Positions 46,454-56,483 of a DNA stretch of 64,000 nt are shown here, in pieces; the stretch's first letter is position 1, and every line of letters begins with the position of its first letter. Where the stretch lies: contig DYQY01000005.1 of NCBI GenBank assembly GCA_020719045.1, forward strand, positions 88,277-152,276, written 5' to 3'. Source of the stretch: Candidatus Termititenax sp. GTDB lineage: Bacteria; Margulisbacteria; Riflemargulisbacteria; GWF2-35-9; DYQY01. Made by a program: the position numbers and the translations under genes. A model generated the notes under the pieces. It made no database searches. It was not told where the DNA came from and saw only the letters and a program-made list of their open reading frames with translations.

Positions 46454-49189
46454 ATGGAGAAAACATATAAAGATACGTTGAATTTACCTCATACAGAGAT
46501 GCCTATGAAGGCTGGTCTTGTAAATATCGAGGCCGGTATTATTGATGGCTGGGAAAAAAATGATATTTATAAGAAACGCTTAGAAGAGAACAAGAATAAC
46601 AACGCTTTTATTCTTCACGATGGACCACCATATCCAAACGGAAATATTCATTTAGGGCATGCTTTAAATAAGATACTTAAAGATATTGTAGTTAAGTACC
46701 ATTTAATGAAGGGTGATTATACTCCTTTTATTCCAGGTTGGGATTGTCATGGTCTTCCAATTGAAACTCAGCTTCTGAAGGAACTAAAGAAGAAAGAAGT
46801 AAAACCTGAGGAGATAAATGAATTCAGAAATCAGTGTAAGGAATATGCTTTAAGATACGTTGATTTGCAAAAAGAGCAATTTAAAAAAATGGGTATTTTT
46901 GGGGATTTTGATAATCCTTATTTAACACTAACCCCAGAATACGAAAAAGGTGTTATTGAACTTTTTGGTAAGATGGCTGAAAAGGGTGTTATTTATCAGG
47001 GAAGAAAACCAATTCATTGGTGTATGCATTGTACAACTGCTCTAGCAGAGGCAGAGATAGAGTATGCTGACGAGAAATCACCATCAGTTTATGTTAAGTT
47101 TACTCTTGAGAAAGATTTAGATGGACATAAAGACGTGTCTCTGATTGTTTGGACCACAACTCCTTGGACGCTACCTGCGAATGTAGGCGTTGCAGTTAAT
47201 AATACATTTGAGTATGTTTTATTTGAAGTAAATGGCGAGAAGTTTATTTGTGTGCAAGATTTACTACCAAAGATAAAGGAAGTAATGGAGTGGGATGAAG
47301 TTAAGACTATTAGTTATTACAAAGGTGAAAAGCTAGTTGGTCTTAATTATTCGCATCCATTTGTTAATAGATTATCACCAATAATATCTGCTGATTTCGT
47401 ATCTAATGAAGATGGAACAGGGTTAGTTCATATTGCTCCAGGTCATGGTTATGATGACTATGTAGCAGGGCTTAAGTTTAATCTTCCTGTAATCATGCCA
47501 GTTGATAATAACGGTATATTTACTGAGGAAGCTGGTAAGTATCAAGGTATGAAGGTATTTGATGCGAATAAAGAAATAGTTCAGGACATGGAAGCGTCAG
47601 GTAAATTACTAAAGATGCAATGGTTAAAGCACTCATATCCACATTGTTGGAGATGTCAGAGCCCAGTTATTTTTAGAGCAACTGAGCAGTGGTTTGTAAG
47701 AATGGACGGAGATTATGACTTAAGGGGAAAAGCTTTAAAGCAAATAGCCGAGATTGATAAGAATGAAGGCTGGATTCCTGCTTGGGGTGAAAAACGCATA
47801 AGAGGAATGGTAGAAGGAAGACCAGATTGGTGTATTTCTCGTCAGAGAAGCTGGGGCATTCCTATACCAGTCTTTTATTGTGAGAAATGTAATGAGCCAC
47901 ATTATACAGGCGTGTTTAATCAAGCTGTGGCTGAGATTGTAGGTAAGGAAGGAACAAATTCTTGGTTTACTAAGTCCGCAGAGCAGATTCTTCCAAAAGG
48001 TACAAAGTGTTCAAAGTGCGGCAATTTAGCTTTCTATAAAGACTCAAATATCATGGATGTTTGGTTAGAGTCAGGTTCTTCGCACGAAGCTGTTATAAGA
48101 ACCAGAAAAGAGCTTTCGTATCCTGCTGATTTGTATTTAGAGGGAAGTGACCAACATCGTGGTTGGTTTCAATCATCATTACTTACATCAGTGGCAGCTT
48201 ATGATAAAGCACCATATAAACAAGTATTAACGCATGGTTTTACCATAGATGAAAAGGGTCAAAAGATGAGTAAGTCTAAGGGTAATGTTATTGACCCACT
48301 TAAGGTTGTTGGACAGCACGGAGTAGATATCCTTCGTTTGTGGGTAAGTTCTACAGATTTTAGGAATGACGTAGCTTTATCTGAAAATATTGTTAGTCAG
48401 ATTAAAGATGCTTTCTCTAAGATAAGAAATACTTTAAGGTTTATGATTAGCAATTTTTATGATTTTAATCCAGCAACGGATGCAGTTGAAGAGAAAGATT
48501 TGTTGCCAATAGATAAGTATATAGTTTCAGAGTTCAGGACTGTAATTTATGAAGCAGACAAAGCTTATGATGCTTATTATTTTCATCAGATATATAGAAA
48601 GATTTATGAGTTCTGTGTTGGTCAGCTTAGTTCTTTTTATTTAGATGTGCAAAAGGATAATCTTTATTGTAATGGGGCTGATTCTAAACAAAGAAGATCT
48701 TCACAGTCAGCTATGTTTTTAATTTCCCTTGATATGGTTAAGATATTGGCTCCGATATTAAGCTTTTCTATGGAAGATATTTATCAGTATTTGCCGATTA
48801 AAGATAAAAAAGAATCAATATTATTAGAGAAATTGCCAGTCGGTTCTGCAAGTGCAGACTCAGAACAAAAAGAGGTTATAAGAATAAGGCAAATAGTCTC
48901 AGAAGGTGTTCGTTCATTAATTAATGTTGAGCTAGAAAAAGCTAGAAAAGATAAAACAATTGGTAGTTCCTTAGATGCCAAAGTTATTCTGTATACAGCC
49001 AAGGATATAACAGCAGAAGACATTATGAGTATTATGGTTCTTAGCCAAGTAGAAGTTAAGAGTATCAAGGGTGAGGATAAGGTAGAGGTCTTTGTTGCAG
49101 ATGGCGGGAAATGTGAACGTTGTTGGAAATATGCTACATTAACAAAAGATGGTCTCTGTCCAAGGTGTGAATCAGTAGTAAATGCTTAG
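46454..49189 (+). CDS. ileS: isoleucine--tRNA ligase
   Basis: HDGPPYPNGNIHLGHALNKILKD, KMSKSKGNVIDP, C-terminal zinc motif CERCWK...CPRC. Confidence 0.97.
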   Translation: MEKTYKDTLNLPHTEMPMKAGLVNIEAGIIDGWEKNDIYKKRLEENKNNNAFILHDGPPYPNGNIHLGHALNKILKDIVVKYHLMKGDYTPFIPGWDCHGLPIETQLLKELKKKEVKPEEINEFRNQCKEYALRYVDLQKEQFKKMGIFGDFDNPYLTLTPEYEKGVIELFGKMAEKGVIYQGRKPIHWCMHCTTALAEAEIEYADEKSPSVYVKFTLEKDLDGHKDVSLIVWTTTPWTLPANVGVAVNNTFEYVLFEVNGEKFICVQDLLPKIKEVMEWDEVKTISYYKGEKLVGLNYSHPFVNRLSPIISADFVSNEDGTGLVHIAPGHGYDDYVAGLKFNLPVIMPVDNNGIFTEEAGKYQGMKVFDANKEIVQDMEASGKLLKMQWLKHSYPHCWRCQSPVIFRATEQWFVRMDGDYDLRGKALKQIAEIDKNEGWIPAWGEKRIRGMVEGRPDWCISRQRSWGIPIPVFYCEKCNEPHYTGVFNQAVAEIVGKEGTNSWFTKSAEQILPKGTKCSKCGNLAFYKDSNIMDVWLESGSSHEAVIRTRKELSYPADLYLEGSDQHRGWFQSSLLTSVAAYDKAPYKQVLTHGFTIDEKGQKMSKSKGNVIDPLKVVGQHGVDILRLWVSSTDFRNDVALSENIVSQIKDAFSKIRNTLRFMISNFYDFNPATDAVEEKDLLPIDKYIVSEFRTVIYEADKAYDAYYFHQIYRKIYEFCVGQLSSFYLDVQKDNLYCNGADSKQRRSSQSAMFLISLDMVKILAPILSFSMEDIYQYLPIKDKKESILLEKLPVGSASADSEQKEVIRIRQIVSEGVRSLINVELEKARKDKTIGSSLDAKVILYTAKDITAEDIMSIMVLSQVEVKSIKGEDKVEVFVADGGKCERCWKYATLTKDGLCPRCESVVNA

Positions 49190-50543
49190 AAAATTCTTTT
49201 CTGATAACAAACTATTTAACAAGAAGAAAATTGTAGCAGCCTATGTTGCTACTTTTTTTGTTACAGTTATTGTTGGATTATATTTGGGTTTGTTATTAAG
49301 TCAGTGGAATTTAGTTAATTATTTAATCCATGTATTACCTCAAACAAAACTCAGTCCTGCTGATAATATTTTGGTTTTGGGGCTTGATAATGTTAAGGAC
49401 AGTAGTCGTTCAGATACCATAATGGTAATTAATGTGAACAGATTAACAAAAAAGCTTGGAATACTTTCTATCCCAAGAGATTCTCGGATTGATATTAGAG
49501 GACGAGGACCTGATAAGATAAATCATGCATATGCTTATGGAGGAGTAGATTTAGTTAAAGAATCCTTGTCCGCTTTTTTGAGGGTTCCGATTAAATACCA
49601 TGTTGTTCTTAAGCTCGATGGGGTTAAGGGTGCAATTGATGAAATTGGTGGTATTGATATGGATATACAGAAACGCATGTACTATATGGATAAAGCCGGC
49701 GACTTATACATTGATTTTAAACCAGGCAAACAAGTATTAAATGGGGAACAAGCTACTTCATTTTTAAGGTTTAGACATGATGCTCAAGGAGATATGGGGA
49801 GAATTAGTAGACAACAGCAGTTTGTTAAGGCAGTAGTTAGTAAAATGTTGCAACCTCAAAACTTGGTTAAGTTACCCAAACTTGTTTCAGATAAGGAAAA
49901 GTATGTTGATACAAACTTATCTGTTGGGCAGATATTGGGTTTAGCAAATGAGTTTAAGAGTACTATTGAGCGTGGTGATTTGAATGTTAACACACTTCCT
50001 GGAGAGGTTTTATTCCTGAATGGTCTTTATTATTGGAAGGTTGATTTAGCTTCTTCTTCCAAAATGATAGATGATACATTGCACGGTTTTAAAGAAATAA
50101 AGATTGTTAAGAAAGAAGTAGTAACTTCCAACATTAAACTTGCTAACGAAGAGTTTGGTAAGCCAAAAGTGCTAACTTTAGTTGAGATTAAGAAGTTTAT
50201 GCCAGAAGAAGAAAAAACTAATAATATGATATTTGAAAAGGGTATTGAAGTTAGCGTTGAGGTATTAAATGGTAATGGTATTACAGGTTCTGCTACAGTC
50301 GTTGGAGATATTCTTAAGAAGAGAGGAATAGTTGTCGCTAGAGTAAATAATGGTGCGCATTTCCAATACGAGAATACAGTTATCGTAGATTGGAAAGGTA
50401 AGACAAACGAGTCTTTAAAATTAGCTAAAGCAATGAACATTAATCCAGCAAATATTATTTCCTACAGCTTACCAGCAAAAACTATCGACATGTGCGTAGT
50501 TCTAGGTAAGGACTGGGAGAAGCTTACAGGAGTAAAGAAATAA
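49182..50543 (+). CDS. LytR-CpsA-Psr family protein
   Basis: SRSDTIMVINVN, SIPRDSRIDIRG, DKINHAYAYGG, FLRFRHDAQGDMGRISRQQQF; LytR_C-like tail. Confidence 0.92.
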   Translation: MLRKFFSDNKLFNKKKIVAAYVATFFVTVIVGLYLGLLLSQWNLVNYLIHVLPQTKLSPADNILVLGLDNVKDSSRSDTIMVINVNRLTKKLGILSIPRDSRIDIRGRGPDKINHAYAYGGVDLVKESLSAFLRVPIKYHVVLKLDGVKGAIDEIGGIDMDIQKRMYYMDKAGDLYIDFKPGKQVLNGEQATSFLRFRHDAQGDMGRISRQQQFVKAVVSKMLQPQNLVKLPKLVSDKEKYVDTNLSVGQILGLANEFKSTIERGDLNVNTLPGEVLFLNGLYYWKVDLASSSKMIDDTLHGFKEIKIVKKEVVTSNIKLANEEFGKPKVLTLVEIKKFMPEEEKTNNMIFEKGIEVSVEVLNGNGITGSATVVGDILKKRGIVVARVNNGAHFQYENTVIVDWKGKTNESLKLAKAMNINPANIISYSLPAKTIDMCVVLGKDWEKLTGVKK

Positions 50544-50588
50544 CCCCCTCTGTCTCGCTAGCGAGACATCTCCCCACTAAGGGGGAGA
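50544..50588. repeat. two-hairpin palindromic repeat, copy 3
   Basis: CCCCCTC-TGTCTCGCTAGCGAGACA-TCTCCCCactaaGGGGGAGA; 18-nt perfect palindrome in the middle. Confidence 0.7.
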
Positions 50589-50595
50589 ATTTAGT

Positions 50596-50615
50596 AACAA
50601 ACCTGTTTGTTTTTT
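50596..50615 (+). terminator. candidate intrinsic terminator
   Basis: AACAAA-cctg-TTTGTT followed by TTTT. Confidence 0.5.
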
Positions 50616-50663
50616 GAATAACTTTCGTTTGTCTTGATCGTATATGTCCTGTCGAGCGGTAGA

Positions 50664-53600
50664 CTATGCTTCAGTAATTCTTTTAACAACAGGCTCAATA
50701 CCTATTATTTTATTAATTTGACTAATAACTCCATTTTTAATTTCTTCAATCTTATTGTATTTCTGTGAGATTTGTTTTTGCTTTGTTGTATCAATTTTAT
50801 TTAGACTATACGGAATGGGAATTTTAAATCCTTTCATAAGATCAACAGTAACACGTTTGTTTTGTTCACCGACAGCTATTTTTTTTAAGTTATTCTTTAA
50901 GTAGTGATAAACATAAGATAAATCAATTGATTGAATATATTCATCTTTCAGAATTAAAGCACCACAATGAGTTGTCATACAAAACTTGCCATCTCTAATA
51001 AAAACAGTACCAGCATGAATTCCGTCAGTAGTCCACGTTAAGCAGGGTGTATCTAAATCAAATGAATTAATTCTTCCCAATATTCCATCATCTGATGTTT
51101 GGGATGAATAAACAGGGTATTCTCCTACATTAGATTTTATATATTTATTGGTATATTTAGGGTTTCCTTTTTCAATATTGAAGTATTTTGTTATTGAAAA
51201 AAATTTATACTCAGATTCATCTTCATATATTTTTATTTTTAAGTTTTTTAAATTTTCAACTGTTTCATTTATTTCATGTTTTAAATCCATAATAAACTTA
51301 TACTCATTAATTATTTCAATTTGAAGTGTTTCTGATATTTCAGTTCCATCCATTGGAACAGGTATTTCTTGTTCTTCAATTATTGATAAATATAATTTGG
51401 TAAACTCATCTTTTCCTGCCGTATCTCTTCTTCCAATTGCAATATTTCGTAGAATAGGCTCAAGTACAAATTTAACATATTCTACATTTATCTTTGGATT
51501 TATTGGGATTAGGATTCCGCGATCATAATTAACTGAGAATTTTCCATCAGTTGCTTTCATATAGCCGGCAAAACCATTACGTGCCCATGTTAAGTGAGGA
51601 CCATCATAGTCATATGTTGAAATATGAGTTAAAGGTTCGTTATTACTAGCAGCATAAACAGGATATTCTCCTTTATTCAGTTCTCCATATTTTTTTGTAT
51701 ATTTAGGATCGCCAAGTTTCGGATCAAACAATTCAGGTATTCTATATAATTTAAAGTTTATTTTTTCGTTTTTTTTTTCATCCAATTCTGTAAGTTCATT
51801 CTGATAATCTAATAGGGTTGTTGATATTTCTCCAATAAGCATAGAAAATTCAGGTATATCAAATATCTTATCTGCTTTTAATAAACCTAAAGCAATACGT
51901 TCTTTTTCAGACCAATAATTATCAATAATCCAACTGCGAGTATAACTATTCTCAAATTCTGAATAGTCGATTATTTTACATCGAGGATCTTTGTTTATTG
52001 AGTTAAAAGCATTTTTATTACCTTTAAAAAAAGAAAACATTGTAACCGCTTCTTGTAGGTCATTTTGATCTATATCAAATCTGTTAACATCTCTAGTTTC
52101 ACCTATTTCACTCACTAAATAGGTGAATATAGGTTCTTTTTGAATCAATTCTTTTTCATGCTTTTTTGTTATACATAAAATATATGTTTTTTTATTTGTT
52201 GTAAAAAAAGTGTTAATTGGTAAAGAGATAATTCCTTCAATAAAACATTCATCTAAAATATATTTTCTTAAGTGTTTATCATGTTGTCTATTGAGAATTC
52301 CATCTGGTATTACAACAAAAGCTTTTCCTCCTGGTTTTAGGGCTTTAACAATCCACTCCATAAAGAGACCCTCAACACCTAAAGCATTAATCTTGAAGTA
52401 TTTCTCCAGATCACCGTCTTTTTTTATTTCTTCTTTTAAATTGCTACTACCGCTTGTAACGTAAGGTGGATTTGTAAGAATTAAGTCGTATTCGTTCTCT
52501 ATTGGTTCAGACAATGTACCCAAAATAGAATTTGTTTTTAAGACAAAGCTTTCATTGAATACTCTTGAGAATTCTTCTGTTAAACCTGAATTTTCTTTTA
52601 TTAAATCAGAAAAATATATAAGCATATTTGCTTTAGCCAAAATAATAGTTTTTTGCTCATCTTTATCAAAACCTTTGTCGAAACCATGTAATGTAATTTT
52701 TGGTTCCAACTTGCCATTAGATATTTTATAGAACTGATTTAACCTCGTAATAATTGGTTCAAGTAAAAATTTTCCAACGCCACATGCCGGATCACAAATT
52801 TTTATGCCTTCCTTGATATCATCTTTGGCAATTTCAACTATTGCTCTTACAACCTTTAGAGGGGTAAAAAACTGCCCCCAATTTTTTTTACTTATGCTTT
52901 CTTTAAGAAAACTTTCAAATAGTTGACTTTTAAAATCATAATCTATATTCTCAAGTTTTCCATAATCTCTGAATTTTCCGAGAATTTTTTTGAAAACTGC
53001 ACTGTAGCCTCTTACTGCTTTTTGATCTTTGCTTACGAAAATAGTACCATTAATGATTGTAGTTTTATCAAGGACATTTTCAGGAAATAATTTTTTTATT
53101 TTAGGTCGAATGATGCTTGCATAAGTTTCAAGTACTTCATCTTCTGTATTTGAGATAAAACTATCATATAATGTATCAAAATTGTACATTCCTTGGAGGA
53201 CATTTAAATCACTTAGATATTTGAAAATAAAAAGTTCAACAAATGTATAGAGACAGTTTTCAGGAGTAGCACCACTGACAGACCAAATATCTTGCCATAT
53301 TTGTTTGGCTAAATCTGTTGGATTAACAAGTTCCTTTGGCTTTATTTGATCATTTAATTCATTTACAGAGTAAATAATTTTTTCTATTAGTTTCGGAAGA
53401 TTCTCATCTTTGGGATTAAATAATTGAATAATGGGGTTGCCATCTTCATTAAGAATTTGATTGCCTGTATTAACATTAATCCAAAGAGTATCTACAGTAT
53501 CAGTTGCAATAAGAATATTTGTTCTTAATTTTCTGGCGACTTCAAGTTCTTGTTTTACAGCTTTTTCCTTCTGTGTTGGTGTTTTAAATTCAGAAGGTTT

Positions 53601-53807
53601 TTTATACTCAATAATAGCAATTACTTTCTTTTCTTGAACAATAATGCCATCTACTTTTTTTCTTTCTTCAATACCATAATCTACATTTCTAATGATATTA
53701 TGTTCTTTTAATGCCTTAACAGTAGTTGCTCCAATGCTATAGAAGTCCCATTTGCCAATTTTCTGAGGATTTTTTATTAAATCTCGTTGTAATAATTCTT
53801 CACTCAT
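50664..53807 (-). CDS. single-chain restriction-modification protein: HsdR-N-like nuclease, N6-adenine methylase, two TRDs (type IIG-like)
   Basis: DGIIVQEKKVIAIIEYKKP; DPACGVGKFLLEPI; LILTNPPYVTSG; two GxPKYTxKY...GEYPVY specificity repeats. Start at 53807 (SD aaagga) preferred over 53867. Confidence 0.88.
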   Translation of the reverse strand: MSEELLQRDLIKNPQKIGKWDFYSIGATTVKALKEHNIIRNVDYGIEERKKVDGIIVQEKKVIAIIEYKKPSEFKTPTQKEKAVKQELEVARKLRTNILIATDTVDTLWINVNTGNQILNEDGNPIIQLFNPKDENLPKLIEKIIYSVNELNDQIKPKELVNPTDLAKQIWQDIWSVSGATPENCLYTFVELFIFKYLSDLNVLQGMYNFDTLYDSFISNTEDEVLETYASIIRPKIKKLFPENVLDKTTIINGTIFVSKDQKAVRGYSAVFKKILGKFRDYGKLENIDYDFKSQLFESFLKESISKKNWGQFFTPLKVVRAIVEIAKDDIKEGIKICDPACGVGKFLLEPIITRLNQFYKISNGKLEPKITLHGFDKGFDKDEQKTIILAKANMLIYFSDLIKENSGLTEEFSRVFNESFVLKTNSILGTLSEPIENEYDLILTNPPYVTSGSSNLKEEIKKDGDLEKYFKINALGVEGLFMEWIVKALKPGGKAFVVIPDGILNRQHDKHLRKYILDECFIEGIISLPINTFFTTNKKTYILCITKKHEKELIQKEPIFTYLVSEIGETRDVNRFDIDQNDLQEAVTMFSFFKGNKNAFNSINKDPRCKIIDYSEFENSYTRSWIIDNYWSEKERIALGLLKADKIFDIPEFSMLIGEISTTLLDYQNELTELDEKKNEKINFKLYRIPELFDPKLGDPKYTKKYGELNKGEYPVYAASNNEPLTHISTYDYDGPHLTWARNGFAGYMKATDGKFSVNYDRGILIPINPKINVEYVKFVLEPILRNIAIGRRDTAGKDEFTKLYLSIIEEQEIPVPMDGTEISETLQIEIINEYKFIMDLKHEINETVENLKNLKIKIYEDESEYKFFSITKYFNIEKGNPKYTNKYIKSNVGEYPVYSSQTSDDGILGRINSFDLDTPCLTWTTDGIHAGTVFIRDGKFCMTTHCGALILKDEYIQSIDLSYVYHYLKNNLKKIAVGEQNKRVTVDLMKGFKIPIPYSLNKIDTTKQKQISQKYNKIEEIKNGVISQINKIIGIEPVVKRITEA

Positions 53808-53950
53808 ATTGAATCCTTTTGTGATTTTAACTAATTTAAGTATATAAAACTTATTGCTTTTTTCCAATCAAAATTTGTTTCTGAGAGATATCCAAGAAAA
53901 TACATTATCTCCTTATTTTGTCTATTAGACCGAATACGTATTTAAATGTG

Positions 53951-54145
53951 GACTTTCCAATTGTTTGAGCGAATTACTTAGACAAATAATCATCCTGAAG
54001 TGTTTTGCACAGGATGTGCAACTGCACCTTCACAGGAGCCATGGAGGGCGAGAGGTGAAGGCACGAAGGTGATTATTATGTATAAGTTTGAGAGAGTTTT
54101 GGAAAGTCTTGATTTTTGCAATACTTTTGATTAAGCAAAAGTATT
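53951..54145. repeat. dispersed structured element, copy A
   Basis: Nested inverted repeats (GACTTTCCAA/TTGGAAAGTC, AATAATCA/TGATTATT, TTGCAC/GTGCAA, CCTTCAC/GTGAAGG) plus terminal hairpin AATACTTTTG-ATTAAG-CAAAAGTATT. Confidence 0.78.
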
Positions 54146-56381
54146 AAAATAAGATTTCTCTTTTTCCGCCGTCATCCGTTTCAGAAAGAACACCTGCCTC
54201 AACCATTTCCTCCATGATTCTAGCAGCTCTATTGTAGCCTATTTTCAATCTTCTTTGAATGAATGATACAGAGGTCTTCTTTGTGCTTAGAACTATCTCT
54301 TTTGCCTCTTCAAAGAACTCATCACGTTCTTCCCCGTCAACTGAAACAGTGTTTCCTTTCTTAATAGCTTCTAAGTCCTCTGGTCGCAAATCAACTACTT
54401 CTTGTAGGTATTCAGGTTGACCTTGTGATTTAACAAAATCAACTACTCGATGAACTTCTTGGTCAGAGAGGAATACTCCTTGTATACGAGTAGGTCTCAT
54501 GGCTCCTACAGGTTTGTAAAGCATGTCGCCTTTACCTAGTAACTTTTCTGCTCCCATAGAGTCAAGAATGGTTCTACTATCAATCTGAGAAGATACAGCA
54601 AAGGAAATCCTAGATGGAACATTTGCCTTGATAAGACCAGTAATAACATCAACAGAAGGTCTTTGTGTCGCGATAACAAGGTGTATGCCAACTGCTCTAG
54701 CCATTTGAGCGATTCTAGCTATGCTGGACTCTACCTCTGAGGCAGCTGCCATCATTAAGTCAGCTAATTCGTCTAATACAATTACAATATACGGATATTT
54801 TTTGGGAATATAAAATTCTTGTTGTTCTTCTGCTGAAAGCTTGTTTCTGTCTTCTCTTAGTTCTTCAATTCTTTGGTTAAACCCTTCAATGTTTCTTACG
54901 CCTAATTTTGCTAATTCATCATATCTTCTTTCCATCTCCATAACGCACCATCGTAGAGTAACTGCTGCTTTTTTCGCATCGGTAATAACTGGCGCAATCA
55001 AGTGAGGGATATCATCATAGATATTAAGTTCAACTTTTTTTGGGTCGATTAGAATCATTCTTACTGTTGAAGGTGTGTTCCTTAGTAGAAGGCTTATTAG
55101 TATTGAGTTAACGCAGACTGATTTACCTGAGCCAGTTGCTCCAGCTACTAGTAAATGTGGCATTTTGCTTAAGTCTAGATAAGAAGTTGATCCTTCTATA
55201 TCTTTTCCAAGCGCAATTAATAGCGGAGCACTAGAGTAGATAAATTTTTCTTCTTTAGCAAGAGGGAGCATGTTTACAATGCTTGATGTTTTGTTTGGGA
55301 TTTCTATGCCCACTACTGACTTACCAGGAACAGGCGCTTCTATTCTTACTCCCTTGGCTGCTAAGTTAAGGGCAATATCATCGGCAAGATTAACTATTTT
55401 GCTTACTTTAACGCCAAATCCAGGTTGAATCTCGTATCGTGTAACATTTGGTCCTTGGCTGGTGTTAACTACTTTTGCATTAACCTTGAAGCTATCTAGT
55501 GTTTCTTCTAGTTTTTGGATAGTCTCTTGGATATCAGATTCAACTTTCTTTAAGTGTTCTTTGTTGGTTGTTGGTGTGCTTAATAGCTTTAAATCAGGAA
55601 GCAGAAAATTTTCATTATTAGATTCTATTCTAACAATATCATTTAGTTCTTTTTGAGTAACTGTTGGTTCTTTTTTGACTTCTTCAGGTGTCGCCATGTT
55701 CCTATTACTAATAATCTCTTTTACTATTGGAGGTTCAATGTTTTGTTTTGTTTCTTGTATTTCTTTTTTTGGTTCTAGAATCTCTACTTCTTGTTTTTCT
55801 GTTTTGCTTTTCTCAAGGCTTTCTTTTGATTTGTTAAAAAGTATTAGGAAAATCTTTTTAAGGAAAATCAAAGTATCGCTAAGAGTTACCTTGAATATTA
55901 GTAGAAAACAAATAAATATTGAGGAGACAATTAGGATTTTAATCCCAGCGCTACCTAGTAGATTCTTAAATGAAAAGGCTAATAGATAACCAACTAAACC
56001 TCCAGGGTGTTCTAAAATTGGTCTTAAAATAAGCTTATTTGTTATGTCTGTTTTTTGGAGTTCAAGAACAATTAAGTGAATAGAAAAAGCATAGGTGATT
56101 CCTGGAAGGACTGTTCTTTCTCTTGTAATACTTCTACCAAAAAGTAAGAGTAGTCCAGCTATGCCAACAAAAAAAGGTAAAAGCATCTTGCCTTCGCCAA
56201 TAAAAAATCTAAGTAAAGGTACAAAAATCTTTTCACCAATAAATCCAGTAGAAGCAGTATATTGATTAATAAAGAAGAAGAAGCCAGCAACAGCTAAAAC
56301 AATAATACCAATAATTTCTCTGCGAAACTGGTCTGGGATAGAAGGATTAAAGCTTTTTAATTTTTTCTTATTTTTAGACAT
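54144..56381 (-). CDS. ftsK: DNA translocase FtsK/SpoIIIE
   Basis: HLLVAGATGSGKSVCVNSILISLL, DPKKVELNIYDDIPHL, ATQRPSVDVITGLIKANVPSRISFAVSSQIDSRTILD, C-terminal gamma winged helix. Confidence 0.97.
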   Translation of the reverse strand: MSKNKKKLKSFNPSIPDQFRREIIGIIVLAVAGFFFFINQYTASTGFIGEKIFVPLLRFFIGEGKMLLPFFVGIAGLLLLFGRSITRERTVLPGITYAFSIHLIVLELQKTDITNKLILRPILEHPGGLVGYLLAFSFKNLLGSAGIKILIVSSIFICFLLIFKVTLSDTLIFLKKIFLILFNKSKESLEKSKTEKQEVEILEPKKEIQETKQNIEPPIVKEIISNRNMATPEEVKKEPTVTQKELNDIVRIESNNENFLLPDLKLLSTPTTNKEHLKKVESDIQETIQKLEETLDSFKVNAKVVNTSQGPNVTRYEIQPGFGVKVSKIVNLADDIALNLAAKGVRIEAPVPGKSVVGIEIPNKTSSIVNMLPLAKEEKFIYSSAPLLIALGKDIEGSTSYLDLSKMPHLLVAGATGSGKSVCVNSILISLLLRNTPSTVRMILIDPKKVELNIYDDIPHLIAPVITDAKKAAVTLRWCVMEMERRYDELAKLGVRNIEGFNQRIEELREDRNKLSAEEQQEFYIPKKYPYIVIVLDELADLMMAAASEVESSIARIAQMARAVGIHLVIATQRPSVDVITGLIKANVPSRISFAVSSQIDSRTILDSMGAEKLLGKGDMLYKPVGAMRPTRIQGVFLSDQEVHRVVDFVKSQGQPEYLQEVVDLRPEDLEAIKKGNTVSVDGEERDEFFEEAKEIVLSTKKTSVSFIQRRLKIGYNRAARIMEEMVEAGVLSETDDGGKREILF

Positions 56382-56483
56382 CAGATAGCTATATTATAGC
56401 AAAGTTGTTGTTTATTCTAAAGAAGGCTTATGGTATGACTTTCCGCCATTAGCAATTTTAAATATTTCTTGTATAATTGAAAC

